Assembly: GCF_900113065.1 (NCBI RefSeq) | Contig: NZ_FOOA01000012.1 | Location: forward strand, 62,001-126,000 | DNA length: 64,000 nt | Reading direction: 5' to 3' | Origin: Aureimonas phyllosphaerae | Lineage (GTDB): Bacteria > Pseudomonadota > Alphaproteobacteria > Rhizobiales > Rhizobiaceae | Part shown: positions 16,078 through 24,706 of the stretch, piece by piece | How the letters are laid out: the number at the start of each line of letters is the position of its first letter | Numbering within the stretch: the stretch's first letter is position 1 | Position numbers and translations under genes: made by a program | Notes under the pieces: model-generated | Database searches by the model: none | Told to the model about the DNA's origin: nothing | What the model saw: only the letters and a program-made list of their open reading frames with translations

Positions 16078-18099
16078 CTATCTCGACAGTTGGGAGATTA
16101 GAATCTCGCTTTGCAGTCGTTCGATGCCTTGTAGATCCTCGGTCTGCGGAGTCGCGATACGGGTGGCCCCGCTGACGAGAGTGGGCAACTCGCTCACGGT
16201 CCAGGTGATCCTGTTCAAGAACCGTCTTAGCGTATAAGGCGACGACATCCGTTCATCGAAATTTTTGGCAGCTTCACGTTCGGTCCGGTAAAGTGTGGTC
16301 GATTGCGTCACGCTGCGGCCCATCGAGTCCGATACCATCCCGATGCTGAGACTCCCCCCACTCAAATAGGTTCGCAAAAATTCCGCTTCGACGACGAGGA
16401 CACCATCAACACGCTCTGAGAAGCCGTATCCTTGGTTCGTCACCACGAGCGGCATGACATCCAGCTCAGCGGCATCGGCTTCGACTATCCCAAGCGCATC
16501 GGCAAGCACATCCCGACGTCGCTCGAGCTTGCCTGCCTTCCGACTTGCTTGAGAAGCGGCATCGAGAAGCTTTTTGTCGAACCGCTCGCGCTCATGAGGA
16601 TCCGCAGGCATCAGGAAAAACTTGACCTCGCAGACGAGGCACAGCCCCCCGAACGACAGGACGAGGTCGACTTGCTCATCGAACCGGTTGGATTTCGCGA
16701 TACCATCCGGCGCATGTCGCGGATTTGCAAAAGCTTTGTTGCTCTCGAGCGCCTTTCGGATCCGGTCCCGAAACAGGACCTCGTAACGGTCTCCGCGAGC
16801 AGTGGAAGCATTATCGGAGATGCCGCCTTTCTCCAGCCAAGCCTCCGCTCGTCTAACTGGATTGCTCGTCACCAGAGCAGGCAAAGCCAGCAGCAGCTCA
16901 TCCGTCTCCGGGACAGCGACCAGCGGCGCTGCCCAAAGCCCTTTGTTGCCTTTTGCCTTCCGTGTTCCACCAGTCTGGAACGAGAACGTCAGGAATGCCA
17001 CCACACGCTCGGCGGTAACTCTGTCGATCCTGAGTGAGGAGCTGATCGCCTCCACCAGCGTTGATGCTTCCACAGCAAGGGCGAGCCGCCTCGCCTGCGT
17101 CGGGCTCAGCGACGTGGGCAACGCTACCCTCTTAGAGAGTAGTCGGGCTATGTCTAAGATCACGTGCCACGCTTCTTGCAGCAAGCCAACGTTCAAATCG
17201 CTGTGCAGCGGCATAGGTGTCTTGATAAAGTCAGCCACATAACTGCCCTCCAGCATCCCCTTGTCGTACATGTACGAAGGCATGTGCTTCGAACGGTACG
17301 AAATGGCCCGAACCTTCAACTTGAGCTTCTTGCCGTACCCTTCGATCTCCGTGACTGAAAACGTCCTTGCCAGCGTTCGGCGTCGCTCGGGATCAATGCG
17401 CATCCAAGCGGCGCGATCGATGCTCGGATAATTCATGAAGTTCGCCTCTTGGCGCACTCTCCACGCATAAACCAATCGCTCGCGGTCGAAATCACGTGGG
17501 ATCCAGCAAATGCCGCGGGCCTGCTCGTCACGAAGATGCCATCCTTCGATCCAAGCTCTGTTCCAAAGGGTATTGAGGCTTTTTCGAAAGCTGTAGAACA
17601 TCGTGGCAGCAACCGCCATCGGCGCCAGATCGGCGATGTTCTCGCCTTCCGCGCCCGTGGATTGCGCCGCGTCGTATAACCAGTTCTCCGTAAGGTCCAC
17701 GCCCACTTCCGCGATGTCGGCAACCGTGAAGTTTTGGTTGGCCAAGCCACGAATACGTTGGTTCGCGGTCGCGTCCAGCGAACGGACGCCGCTCTTTATG
17801 GCTTCGGAGAGAGTCTTCCTGCCTAGCTCTGAAGCAGTCCGAAACTCCCGGTTCAGGGCAGCGACCGCCAAAACAGCACCCCATTCGGGCGAAAGCTTAG
17901 CGATTTCCGGATGTTGCAAGCTGCTGGCGGCTGCTCCTTCCTGGCCCAGCCAGATCGCAGCATCGTACAATCGACTATCTTCATCCGTGACGGGACCAGC
18001 CGTGAATGCCTCCTGCCAATCTGATGCCTCGAACGCGGCAGAACTTGGCGGCTTCAGCTTTTTGACAATCTGGCGGAAACGGGAAGTCTCGGTGCTCAT
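16078..18099 (-). CDS. Large protein with C-terminal PD-(D/E)XK-like nuclease motif
   Basis: A protein of 673 aa with no signal peptide or membrane segment. Residues 1-430 are helical and unrecognised. The region around residues 440-560 shows a restriction-endonuclease-like pattern: RGDRYEVLFRDRIRKALE, then QVDLVLSFGG, a strand, and CEVKFFLMPADPHERERFDKKL. It therefore has the D...E-x-K catalytic triad typical of PD-(D/E)XK enzymes. An anti-phage or anti-plasmid nuclease is plausible from the island context, but no named family is recognised. I prefer ATG 18099 over the TTG 39 nt upstream. It is 268 bp downstream of the small gene 18367-18768 on the same strand. Confidence 0.7.
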   Translation of the reverse strand: MSTETSRFRQIVKKLKPPSSAAFEASDWQEAFTAGPVTDEDSRLYDAAIWLGQEGAAASSLQHPEIAKLSPEWGAVLAVAALNREFRTASELGRKTLSEAIKSGVRSLDATANQRIRGLANQNFTVADIAEVGVDLTENWLYDAAQSTGAEGENIADLAPMAVAATMFYSFRKSLNTLWNRAWIEGWHLRDEQARGICWIPRDFDRERLVYAWRVRQEANFMNYPSIDRAAWMRIDPERRRTLARTFSVTEIEGYGKKLKLKVRAISYRSKHMPSYMYDKGMLEGSYVADFIKTPMPLHSDLNVGLLQEAWHVILDIARLLSKRVALPTSLSPTQARRLALAVEASTLVEAISSSLRIDRVTAERVVAFLTFSFQTGGTRKAKGNKGLWAAPLVAVPETDELLLALPALVTSNPVRRAEAWLEKGGISDNASTARGDRYEVLFRDRIRKALESNKAFANPRHAPDGIAKSNRFDEQVDLVLSFGGLCLVCEVKFFLMPADPHERERFDKKLLDAASQASRKAGKLERRRDVLADALGIVEADAAELDVMPLVVTNQGYGFSERVDGVLVVEAEFLRTYLSGGSLSIGMVSDSMGRSVTQSTTLYRTEREAAKNFDERMSSPYTLRRFLNRITWTVSELPTLVSGATRIATPQTEDLQGIERLQSEILISQLSR

Positions 18100-18366
18100 G
18101 ATTGGATTATCGGCTTTCGCAAAATGGAAGCACGGCAAAGGCGAAAAACATCCCCTGCCAAGTTCTCAGCCGGAGGAAGACTTTCGAACCGTTATGAGAA
18201 CACAGCTATTTTAAGACAGCATCCCAGAAGCTCAAGCCGAAATAGGCTCCGCGACTCGCCAACACTGGCTTTAGACAGTTACTCGTCCTGTTCGCCAGCC
18301 GACTCCGCTCCTACGGATTTTATTGAGGCGCAAGTCTGTCTTTGCATACGATCGCGGGAACGCCAC

Positions 18367-18768
18367 TCACTTGATCGTGCTAGCGAACGATCTCCTGATG
18401 TCATCCTTCGAAAACTGTGACAGCGCCATATGCACGAGAATTGTAATGATTTGCGATTTTGAAGGCTTATACTTCTCGACGCCAATCGAATCAGAAATGC
18501 TTGACAAAATTTCGACATCTTCGTCGAGCAAGTTCACCTTTAACTGAGCGCTCGCTCCTGGAAGGCTGGGCCGCCCTCCAGTAGATACTAACCTTCGCTC
18601 CATCTCTTTCGCGACCTGCCATAAAGAGAACGGACTGTCGTCATCTCCGACGGCACGCCCTTGAACCGCACCGAATGCGAGGGCTACGTCTTCGACGCTT
18701 ACTTTGCTCGGAAGCTTGTCAGCCTTCAGAACCCTTCGCCCGACCGCTTTTTCCGCTTTCAGCTTCAT
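18367..18768 (-). CDS. Hypothetical protein with ribbon-helix-helix-like C-terminus
   Basis: A 133-aa protein with a basic N-terminus. Residues 80-130 (LKVNLLDEDVEILSSIS... KPSKSQIITILVHMALSQF) have the strand-helix-helix pattern of ribbon-helix-helix DNA-binding proteins. It begins 11 bp after the stop of the 127-aa gene, forming a pair, and may regulate this pair and the nuclease gene downstream. No family name can be given. Confidence 0.6.
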   Translation of the reverse strand: MKLKAEKAVGRRVLKADKLPSKVSVEDVALAFGAVQGRAVGDDDSPFSLWQVAKEMERRLVSTGGRPSLPGASAQLKVNLLDEDVEILSSISDSIGVEKYKPSKSQIITILVHMALSQFSKDDIRRSFASTIK

Positions 18769-18779
18769 CTCTTTCTCGC

Positions 18780-19163
18780 CTAATCGAAATTTGACACCGT
18801 GAAGAATGTACCGAGCGACTCCATTCCGACTGAGCCTTGGTTTGTCTCCCGTCCCAAGCGCCTTACGAAATCGATCACTTTATCAATCTCGGCAACGAAT
18901 TTGTCCGGGTCTACGTACGAATAGACAACTACTGGCTCTTCAAGAATGAGTTGCCCTGTCTGAGGGTTCACCCAGGCTCCTGTGACGGGTGGCATTGCGG
19001 TCGCCCCGCCGCCAATGTCGGATAGAAGATACAGAGCCTCGGCAACCCAAGTCTTTTGGTCGACAGGTTCACCGTGCCGGTCCTTGTTCGGAATGTAGAT
19101 TGCGAAGCGATCACCGAGGGCCTCACCACCAAATGCGTCAATGACGTCGAATTCGTCTTCCAT
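18780..19163 (-). CDS. Small conserved-looking hypothetical protein
   Basis: A 127-aa soluble protein of mixed alpha/beta pattern. Its middle (WVAEALYLLSDIGGGATA...GAWVN...EEPVVVYSYV) and its end (RRLGRETNQGSVG) look like a small ferredoxin-like fold family often seen as a single-domain hypothetical protein. No catalytic motif is visible. It is the first gene of a pair with the ribbon-helix-helix-like protein. SARP-like site C lies 380 bp upstream and points toward it. Confidence 0.6.
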   Translation of the reverse strand: MEDEFDVIDAFGGEALGDRFAIYIPNKDRHGEPVDQKTWVAEALYLLSDIGGGATAMPPVTGAWVNPQTGQLILEEPVVVYSYVDPDKFVAEIDKVIDFVRRLGRETNQGSVGMESLGTFFTVSNFD

Positions 19164-19307
19164 GTCATGCCTTTAGATTTTGACTTTTTGCCCAAAAAGT
19201 CAAGGGAAGTTTTTGATCTCGCCGATCGGGCGGGAAGCGGCGCGTGGTGGGTGATCCTTTTGGGAGATCTCGCGTACGGCGCCGACCATCGAACGGTAGC
19301 CGTCATT

Positions 19308-19341
19308 CCGATGCGCAGCTGCAGCCGCAGCTGCGCATCGG
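19308..19341. repeat. 15-bp perfect inverted repeat with 4-nt loop
   Basis: CCGATGCGCAGCTGC and its exact complement are separated by AGCC. The RNA from either strand would form a very stable hairpin. There is no T-run behind it on either strand, so it is not a standard terminator. It lies within the predicted leader that would start at SARP-like site C. Confidence 0.8.
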
Positions 19342-19544
19342 GAAAGCCATCGACCGCATTCATGCCCGCCGGTCCAGCTTTGCGGGGCGATCTGCACGAG
19401 TGTGTGCAGCCTTGCGGCGAGTCTGGATGACCCGAGATGCACGAAGCCCGCCAGGCTTAGAGTAGCGTCGACTTCAGCCGTCAAACGTTCGCATCAAACT
19501 TTCCCAGCAACGGTGGCCATGATTGTGCGGACCATTCCCACCGG

Positions 19545-19562
19545 GGCGTCACAAGGGCGTCA
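19545..19562 (-). promoter_or_regulatory. SARP-type direct-repeat operator C
   Basis: On the minus strand it reads TGACGCC-CTTG-TGACGCC, the same heptamers and 11-bp period as operators A and B. AATGGT follows eight bases later as a poor -10 candidate. It points toward the hairpin and the 127-aa gene. No other gene start lies close in that direction. Confidence 0.55.
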
Positions 19563-19823
19563 ATCGTGCATGTCTTGATCGAACGACGAGACGAAGGGCC
19601 ACGTCGATCGTCTGAAGCTCTTCAATCGCTAAAGGTACGGCCGCGGCAAGCGCGACCTTTTCCAAAAGTTCCCCGTCGGAACGCCCGGACCCAAACCGCG
19701 CGTGCGTTCAATCCGAAGTCAGGCGCCGTTCGCTTCGGAAGGCAGAGAGAACAAGTGCTGTGGATTGAGGACGACGCAGGCGGATCGGTTAAGAATCCCG
19801 AAGGCCCTACCTGTGACGTTGCA

Positions 19824-20891
19824 TCAAGGCTGGGTCGGCTGCTCGGGTCGGCGAACGCGGATCTCGATGCGCCGACGCTCACGGGCATCGCGTGCTGACG
19901 ACCCGTCGCTGACGGCATCGCCGGGCAGGACCATCTGTCCGCCGGACAGCGGGATCACCGTGACATTCGAAAACCGGGGGTCGGTGCGAAACAGTCTGGC
20001 GACCGAAACGGCCCGGGCCATGCCCAACCCGGCATTGTCAGCAGGGGAGAGCGTACCGATGTCGGTCTTTCCCGACAGAACCGGAATGAGGTCCCGGTCG
20101 AGGTTGGATTCCCGCTTTCCCATCGCTTGCTCGTCGGTATGGCCGATCACCTCGACGACGCCCGCGTCGTACCGACCCATGATCTTGACGACCTCTTCCG
20201 CGATCTTTGATCTGAGGCGTTCGGCGAACTCCGGCGTGAGGTCGGCACTCCCGACCGCGAAGCTGTAGCCGGCCGCCTCGCTCAAGTTGATGATGGGAGG
20301 CCAGTCATGCTCGCCCTTGCCCGACCGCTCGGCAGCCTGCCCGAGGCCTGCAAGGCGCACGAGTTCGGCCGGCGATAGCGTGCTTACGCTTCCCTGCGCC
20401 GAAACCGCGTCGGCCAGCGCCTGCGAGGCCGTCACGGCTTGCGCGATTTCCTCTCCCGTCACGCCCCGTTCCAAGAGGGGCTGCACGGTGGCGACGTCGG
20501 CCGCCGACGTGACCAGCCGCTCCGGGGACAGCCCGGCCTCGCGCATGCGGCTGACGACCTCGTCGGACGCCACGAGGCGCTGCCATTCCTCGTCGAGCTG
20601 CCGTCGCTCGGCAGGGGACCTCCCGCTTTCGACGACCAGCCGCTTCAAACGCACAGCCTCCGCCGTCTGCCGCCGCGCGTCGTCGCGGGCGTCCGCGAGT
20701 TCGGCGTCCCGCTGGGTGAGCTGCGTTCGTAGTTCGTCGCGGACCCTGCGGTCTTCTTTGAAGATGACCGCAGCGGCGATCAGGAGGCAGAAGACGAGGA
20801 GTAGCATGATCTCCGCCATCGTCAGCCCGAGTACGAGGCCTCGGCGGTACGCGGAGCCGTCACGGTCTATGGATGTCGAGACACGACTCAT
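19824..20891 (-). CDS. OmpA/MotB-like envelope protein (ZorB-like)
   Basis: A 355-aa protein with a single N-terminal membrane helix (residues 19-43, GLTMAEIMLLLVFCLLIAAA). A coiled coil (45-115) and a linker follow, then a C-terminal OmpA-like peptidoglycan-binding domain (VEVIGHTDEQ near residue 250, later AGLGMARAVSVARLF and RRRIEIRVRR). MotB, ZorB and similar stator proteins have this layout, with an acidic residue at the start of the membrane helix for ion flow. Here that residue would be the Glu in TMAE instead of Asp. It starts 3 bp after the four-TM coiled-coil gene, its likely stator partner. Not a standard flagellar MotB. Confidence 0.8.
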   Translation of the reverse strand: MSRVSTSIDRDGSAYRRGLVLGLTMAEIMLLLVFCLLIAAAVIFKEDRRVRDELRTQLTQRDAELADARDDARRQTAEAVRLKRLVVESGRSPAERRQLDEEWQRLVASDEVVSRMREAGLSPERLVTSAADVATVQPLLERGVTGEEIAQAVTASQALADAVSAQGSVSTLSPAELVRLAGLGQAAERSGKGEHDWPPIINLSEAAGYSFAVGSADLTPEFAERLRSKIAEEVVKIMGRYDAGVVEVIGHTDEQAMGKRESNLDRDLIPVLSGKTDIGTLSPADNAGLGMARAVSVARLFRTDPRFSNVTVIPLSGGQMVLPGDAVSDGSSARDARERRRIEIRVRRPEQPTQP

Positions 20892-20894
20892 CGT

Positions 20895-22226
20895 CTACCT
20901 GACTCCACTGAATTCCGGCACGTTCGAGGACGGAACCCCGAACTGGTCTCGAAGATCGTGCTCCAGAGCATCCGCGAATGCGTCGTCTCCGGCGCCGTCG
21001 TCGTGCGAGGGCGCAATGACACTCTCGTTTCTGGCCGTTGGCTCGGCGGATGACTGTTCCCCGAAGGCTGCGGCGACGGCGGTCAGCCCGGCGGCGGCAT
21101 TCGTCAATGCTTGGATCTGACGCGACCGTACAGCGTCGGCTTCGAAATCCCTCGCGCGGTCGGCTTCCAGTTGCTGCAAGAGACGCAATGTCCCCTCCGC
21201 CCTTTCGGTCGCCTGACGCTCCGTTTCGGCCAAGGCTTCGACCCGCTTTTCCATGGACCTCGCCAAGCTCGCCAGCGAGCTGGCTTGCTTCTGGTGCTGT
21301 GCGCCGGATCGGGTGATCGCGTCGATGACCTCGCGATCGATCTCGTCCTTTCGACGTATCTCGGCGGCAAACCCTTTCATGGTCGCCTCCAATGACGCTG
21401 CGATGGGCTGGAATTGGACCGCGATGACCTTGTCCGGCATCTGCATGTCCGCCAGCCTTGCGGTCGTCGTGCGAAGGGCCTTGGTCAGTTCGGCAGTCCC
21501 AGTCGCCAGCTTCTCGTTCTCCTCCGCCAGTCGGCGAGCGGACCCGTCGAGGCTGTCGCTGATCCGTTGGGCGAGCGTCGAGAGGACGACGCCAGAACTC
21601 TCGGAGGCCGCCTCGAATGGACCGGACGCCTTCCTCGTCATGTCCTCAAACGTCGACAGAATGCGCCCCGACACCTCCTCCATGTTCACCCGGACGTGCT
21701 CGAAGCCTTCAGCAACCTGCTGCTGGGCCGAACGGCGGAAATGGGCGAGCTCCACCACGGTCTCGTCCAGCTCCCGCCGCATCCGCCTCGCGGCTTCCGA
21801 GAGCTCGAGCCTCGCTGCATGCTCGACGTCGCTTGGGTCTCGGCGCATCTGGTTGAAGACGACGCGCAGCGCCACCCCGGCGATCGTGGAGGCGACCGCG
21901 ATGCCGAAGTTGTGGACGATCTCCTCGGCCGGCCCGTCGGCCCGGAACTGGTAGAGCGACACGCCGAGGCTCGTCAGGGTGTAGAGAAAACCGAGGTAGT
22001 AGAGGTTGTCACCCGCCTGGTCGTCCCGCAGGCGCACGAAGGGGACGAACTTCACGCAACCCGCATAGGCCAGCATGACGAGGACCGGGACGGACGTCAC
22101 GGCGACCGGGGGCAATCCCGCGAACTTCGACATCACGATGTACGCGCATCCAAGTGCCATGAAGACGAAAAACAGGATGGAGTTCGCGTGTGCCGCAGCG
22201 GCCGAGGCGTCCTGGTCCCGTGCCAT
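20895..22226 (-). CDS. Four-TM membrane protein with long coiled-coil tail (MotA/ZorA-like)
   Basis: A 443-aa protein. Four membrane helices lie in residues 15-140: ILFFVFMALGCAYIVMS, VTSVPVLVMLAYAGCV, LYYLGFLYTLTSLGVSLY and NFGIAVASTIAGVALRVV. The last resembles the pore helix of MotA/TolQ/ExbB proteins. A coiled-coil tail of about 300 residues follows, as in ZorA. The ATG at 22226 overlaps the stop of the vWA-like gene by one base (TAATG); the frame is open far upstream but antisense to nothing homologous. With the OmpA-like neighbour it would form an ion-driven stator spanning the envelope. The ZorA relation is inferred from layout, not from close sequence match. Confidence 0.75.
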   Translation of the reverse strand: MARDQDASAAAAHANSILFFVFMALGCAYIVMSKFAGLPPVAVTSVPVLVMLAYAGCVKFVPFVRLRDDQAGDNLYYLGFLYTLTSLGVSLYQFRADGPAEEIVHNFGIAVASTIAGVALRVVFNQMRRDPSDVEHAARLELSEAARRMRRELDETVVELAHFRRSAQQQVAEGFEHVRVNMEEVSGRILSTFEDMTRKASGPFEAASESSGVVLSTLAQRISDSLDGSARRLAEENEKLATGTAELTKALRTTTARLADMQMPDKVIAVQFQPIAASLEATMKGFAAEIRRKDEIDREVIDAITRSGAQHQKQASSLASLARSMEKRVEALAETERQATERAEGTLRLLQQLEADRARDFEADAVRSRQIQALTNAAAGLTAVAAAFGEQSSAEPTARNESVIAPSHDDGAGDDAFADALEHDLRDQFGVPSSNVPEFSGVR

Positions 22227-23050
22227 TATCCCGCTCCCTGCACCTTCTCGACGTCCCTCACCCTGCCCCGGTTCGCCTCGAACCACTCCTGCCAGAAGGC
22301 GACCTGCCCGTTCGCGTCGAACTTCGCGGAAGCGCGCTGGATGAGCCGGATCGAGACGTCGGCGCCATGCAGGTCCGTGGCGAAGGCGCGGCTGGCGGCC
22401 GACTTGGAGAACGCTGCAAAGGACACGCCCTCCTTGTACTGCGAGTAGATCGGACCGTGCTCGATCATGTCCGACACTACGACCAGCCTCTTGTCGACGT
22501 CCTCGACGCTTCGTCCGTCGAAACGCTCCACGGCGATCCGCTGGATCGTCTCCATGATGGGCGAGGACTCCGAGGCGGACGGAGCCATGCCTTGGTCGAG
22601 GGCGGCGCGCAGCGGAGCCTGGAACGTCTCCGTCCATCGGCGGCGGACCGCGGCAGGGTTGGCGACGAGCTGGCTGAGGTTTGCGCCGTTGCCGGGATTG
22701 CACTTGGAGAATACGGTCCGCCCGCCGTCGACGGAGGGATCCAGCAAGCGAAGCTCGAGCAAGCCGTAGTCCGGGAGTTCGTCTGCGAGGTCGCCAAGAT
22801 AGGTGGCGAGCTGACGACGACCTACGGCCGGAATGTCGTCGGAGGTGTCCAGAAGCACAACCGTCACGGATCGTGGCCCGTCCACCGGACACAGGGTCTC
22901 GGCAACGAGTTCGGGCCGCTTCTCAGCCGTGAGCTTGAACCAGGCGAAGCCACCGATGATGGCAAGGCACGCCACCCCCAGAAGCGAGGCAGCGAGCACC
23001 TGCGTGCCGGATCCTCCGGAACGCCTCCCCCTACGCCGGCTGCGCGCCAT
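22226..23050 (-). CDS. Membrane-anchored vWA-like protein
   Basis: A 274-aa protein with a basic start (RSRRRGRR), one N-terminal membrane helix (residues 18-42) and a periplasmic domain. That domain opens with SVTVVLLDTSDD, a DxSxx motif like the metal site of von Willebrand A domains. It continues through a helix (RRQLATYLGDLADEL) and the later strand KRLVVVSDMIEHG. This is a vWA-like fold that could bind a protein ligand outside the inner membrane. The start overlaps the upstream gene by 20 nt and the end touches the ZorA-like gene. Function is unknown. Confidence 0.75.
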   Translation of the reverse strand: MARSRRRGRRSGGSGTQVLAASLLGVACLAIIGGFAWFKLTAEKRPELVAETLCPVDGPRSVTVVLLDTSDDIPAVGRRQLATYLGDLADELPDYGLLELRLLDPSVDGGRTVFSKCNPGNGANLSQLVANPAAVRRRWTETFQAPLRAALDQGMAPSASESSPIMETIQRIAVERFDGRSVEDVDKRLVVVSDMIEHGPIYSQYKEGVSFAAFSKSAASRAFATDLHGADVSIRLIQRASAKFDANGQVAFWQEWFEANRGRVRDVEKVQGAG

Positions 23051-24479
23051 CGATCTGCCTTTCGTCGGGAACGAGGTCGTCGAGGCTGCGGTACTGGCGC
23101 ACGGCGTTCTCGAACTCTGCGTGAATCGCCACGACCTCCGTGGTCAGGAGCTCCTGCGTTTCGGAAATGCGCTGCCGAAGTTCGCTGGGATCCCACTCAG
23201 CGGACGTGTTCGCGAACACGCTTACGCGCTCCATCTTGTAGGGAACGGCAAACCTCTTGGGCGCCTTGGTCTGGCGTGCGCGGACGTTGGCCTCCCGGTA
23301 GATCCCGAGGAGCGTGTTGCCGGCCCGCTCCAGTTGGGTCTGGTGCTGATCGAAGAGCTGGACCATCCGGGAGCGGTTGGTCAGGACGACGTCGTGCTCG
23401 CCGCGGCGAACCGAGAGATCGCGGTTCAACTCCTTCATCTCGTCCTGGTAGCGGTCGCGGATGTCACTGAGCCCGTCGATGAGCTCGCTCGCCATCCCGG
23501 AATACTCCTCCCGCTTCTCTGTCAACCGCTTCTGAACGCCCGCGAAACCGGGGTAAGGGTCCGTCATCGACAGGCTGTCTGCAAAGGCGATCACCGAGAA
23601 CAGGATGCCGATGCCAAAGAAGACCCACGAGTTGAAGTCGGCCAGTCCGGCAGGATCGGAACGCAACCGATCCATTACCAGCCGACCGGCGCCTGAATCG
23701 ACAGTCGTCTTGATCTCTCGATAGTGCGCGAGAGCCAAGTTCAGCGCTACGGCCAACGCTACGTAAGCGACGCCCGAAGCCAGCCCCACCACCTTCCTGA
23801 GTATGGAGCGGTGGGAGAGTTGGCCTGCCAATCGCGCCAGCATGAAGGCGGCGCCGATGTTCAGGAACGCGAAACTGAGTGCCTCGGTGACGCCACCCAA
23901 CAGTCCTTGCTCGTTGCCGACCGACAGAAACGATCCGTTCAACACGGCCTCTATCAGAAGAAGGAAGGCAAGGAGCGCCCACTTCATGGCGTGCCATGCG
24001 CCTCCCTTCACCTGCGCCGTCCGCTCCAAACGGTGTTTGCGCCTGAAGGCGTCGTGCTCGTTCTCGGCCTCCCGCAGGTCCCGCCGCCGTCCATGAAGGT
24101 CGTTGAGCCCCTTGGCGACTTCGGCTTTGAACTCGCCGATGCAGGCCGGAGCCGCTTGACGGATGCCGCTGAAGCGCTCCTCGAAATCCAGCGCGGCCAA
24201 GCGTTCGGCGTAGGTGCGCAACTGGTCCTCGACCAAAGCATGGGACGCCTTGCGTTCGGCCTCCACACGCTCGACGATACGCGCCTCGACCTCGTCCATC
24301 GCGACAGACCCGGTCGGCGGCTCCTCTCGGGCACCGCGCTCCGCCGCAAACGCCTCCAGCGACAGCTCGGACGCCACGCGGTTCACGTCTAAGTCGGCGA
24401 ACGTCTCGATCGAGGGACGCTTGTCGTGGTTCGGACGTCCGACGCCTTCGAGCAGGCGTGACAGGGCACTGGGTTTCAA
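23031..24479 (-). CDS. Large membrane protein with coiled coils, first gene of the envelope cluster
   Basis: A 482-aa protein. Residues 1-190 are helical and charged, with a coiled coil. Four or five membrane helices follow between about 190 and 340 (MKWALLAFLLLIEAVLNG, ALSFAFLNIGAAFMLARL, VVGLASGVAYVALAVALN, WVFFGIGILFSVIAFADSL). A second coiled-coil region completes the protein. No enzyme motif is seen. I take the TTG at 24479 (MKPSALSRLLEGVG) with AGGCGA upstream; no ATG is available near the start of the homologous-looking part. It heads an operon with the vWA-like, ZorA-like and OmpA-like genes and may be the cytoplasmic sensor or scaffold of the complex (inference). Confidence 0.75.
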   Translation of the reverse strand: MKPSALSRLLEGVGRPNHDKRPSIETFADLDVNRVASELSLEAFAAERGAREEPPTGSVAMDEVEARIVERVEAERKASHALVEDQLRTYAERLAALDFEERFSGIRQAAPACIGEFKAEVAKGLNDLHGRRRDLREAENEHDAFRRKHRLERTAQVKGGAWHAMKWALLAFLLLIEAVLNGSFLSVGNEQGLLGGVTEALSFAFLNIGAAFMLARLAGQLSHRSILRKVVGLASGVAYVALAVALNLALAHYREIKTTVDSGAGRLVMDRLRSDPAGLADFNSWVFFGIGILFSVIAFADSLSMTDPYPGFAGVQKRLTEKREEYSGMASELIDGLSDIRDRYQDEMKELNRDLSVRRGEHDVVLTNRSRMVQLFDQHQTQLERAGNTLLGIYREANVRARQTKAPKRFAVPYKMERVSVFANTSAEWDPSELRQRISETQELLTTEVVAIHAEFENAVRQYRSLDDLVPDERQIDGAQPA

Positions 24480-24706
24480 GGAGAGTCGCCTGAATGGTGA
24501 TGGAAGCGTCGCGCGTCCCGATGGGCCGAGAGCTGTGATCCCTACGATTAGAGGTAGTGACCGTGGCTGCCAAGAAGGGTGGCGGCGGAATGGGGAGGTT
24601 TCACCATCGGTGAAGAGCGCATCCGGAACCAAGCGCCGTCCCCGTCCCGAACCATCGGGAAGCCATGCATCGTGGACTGGAGGCCGTACAGTCGGTCACC
24701 GATGGG

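Larger units (their letters stand above)
19164..19823. other. 660-bp gap with a hairpin and a SARP-type site, no clear gene
   Basis: No convincing coding region is seen. On the minus strand a 94-codon frame (19484-19200, TTG start) and two tiny frames preceded by GGGAAAG near 19500 exist, but none has a recognisable product. The stretch contains a strong 15-bp inverted repeat (19308-19341) and a perfect TGACGCC direct repeat (19545-19562), both described separately. Confidence 0.5.

Noticed and set aside
19300-19363. Peptide resembling the end of an HlyD-type membrane fusion protein (LRIGMTATV) on the minus strand
   Set aside because: Only about ten residues match. The rest of the frame runs antiparallel through the hairpin and into another gene, and no further fusion-protein motif is present.
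20895-22892. 665-codon frame extending the ZorA-like gene upstream
   Set aside because: The first 222 codons lie in another frame of the vWA-like gene and are Arg/Ser-rich noise; ATG 22226 abuts the upstream stop.
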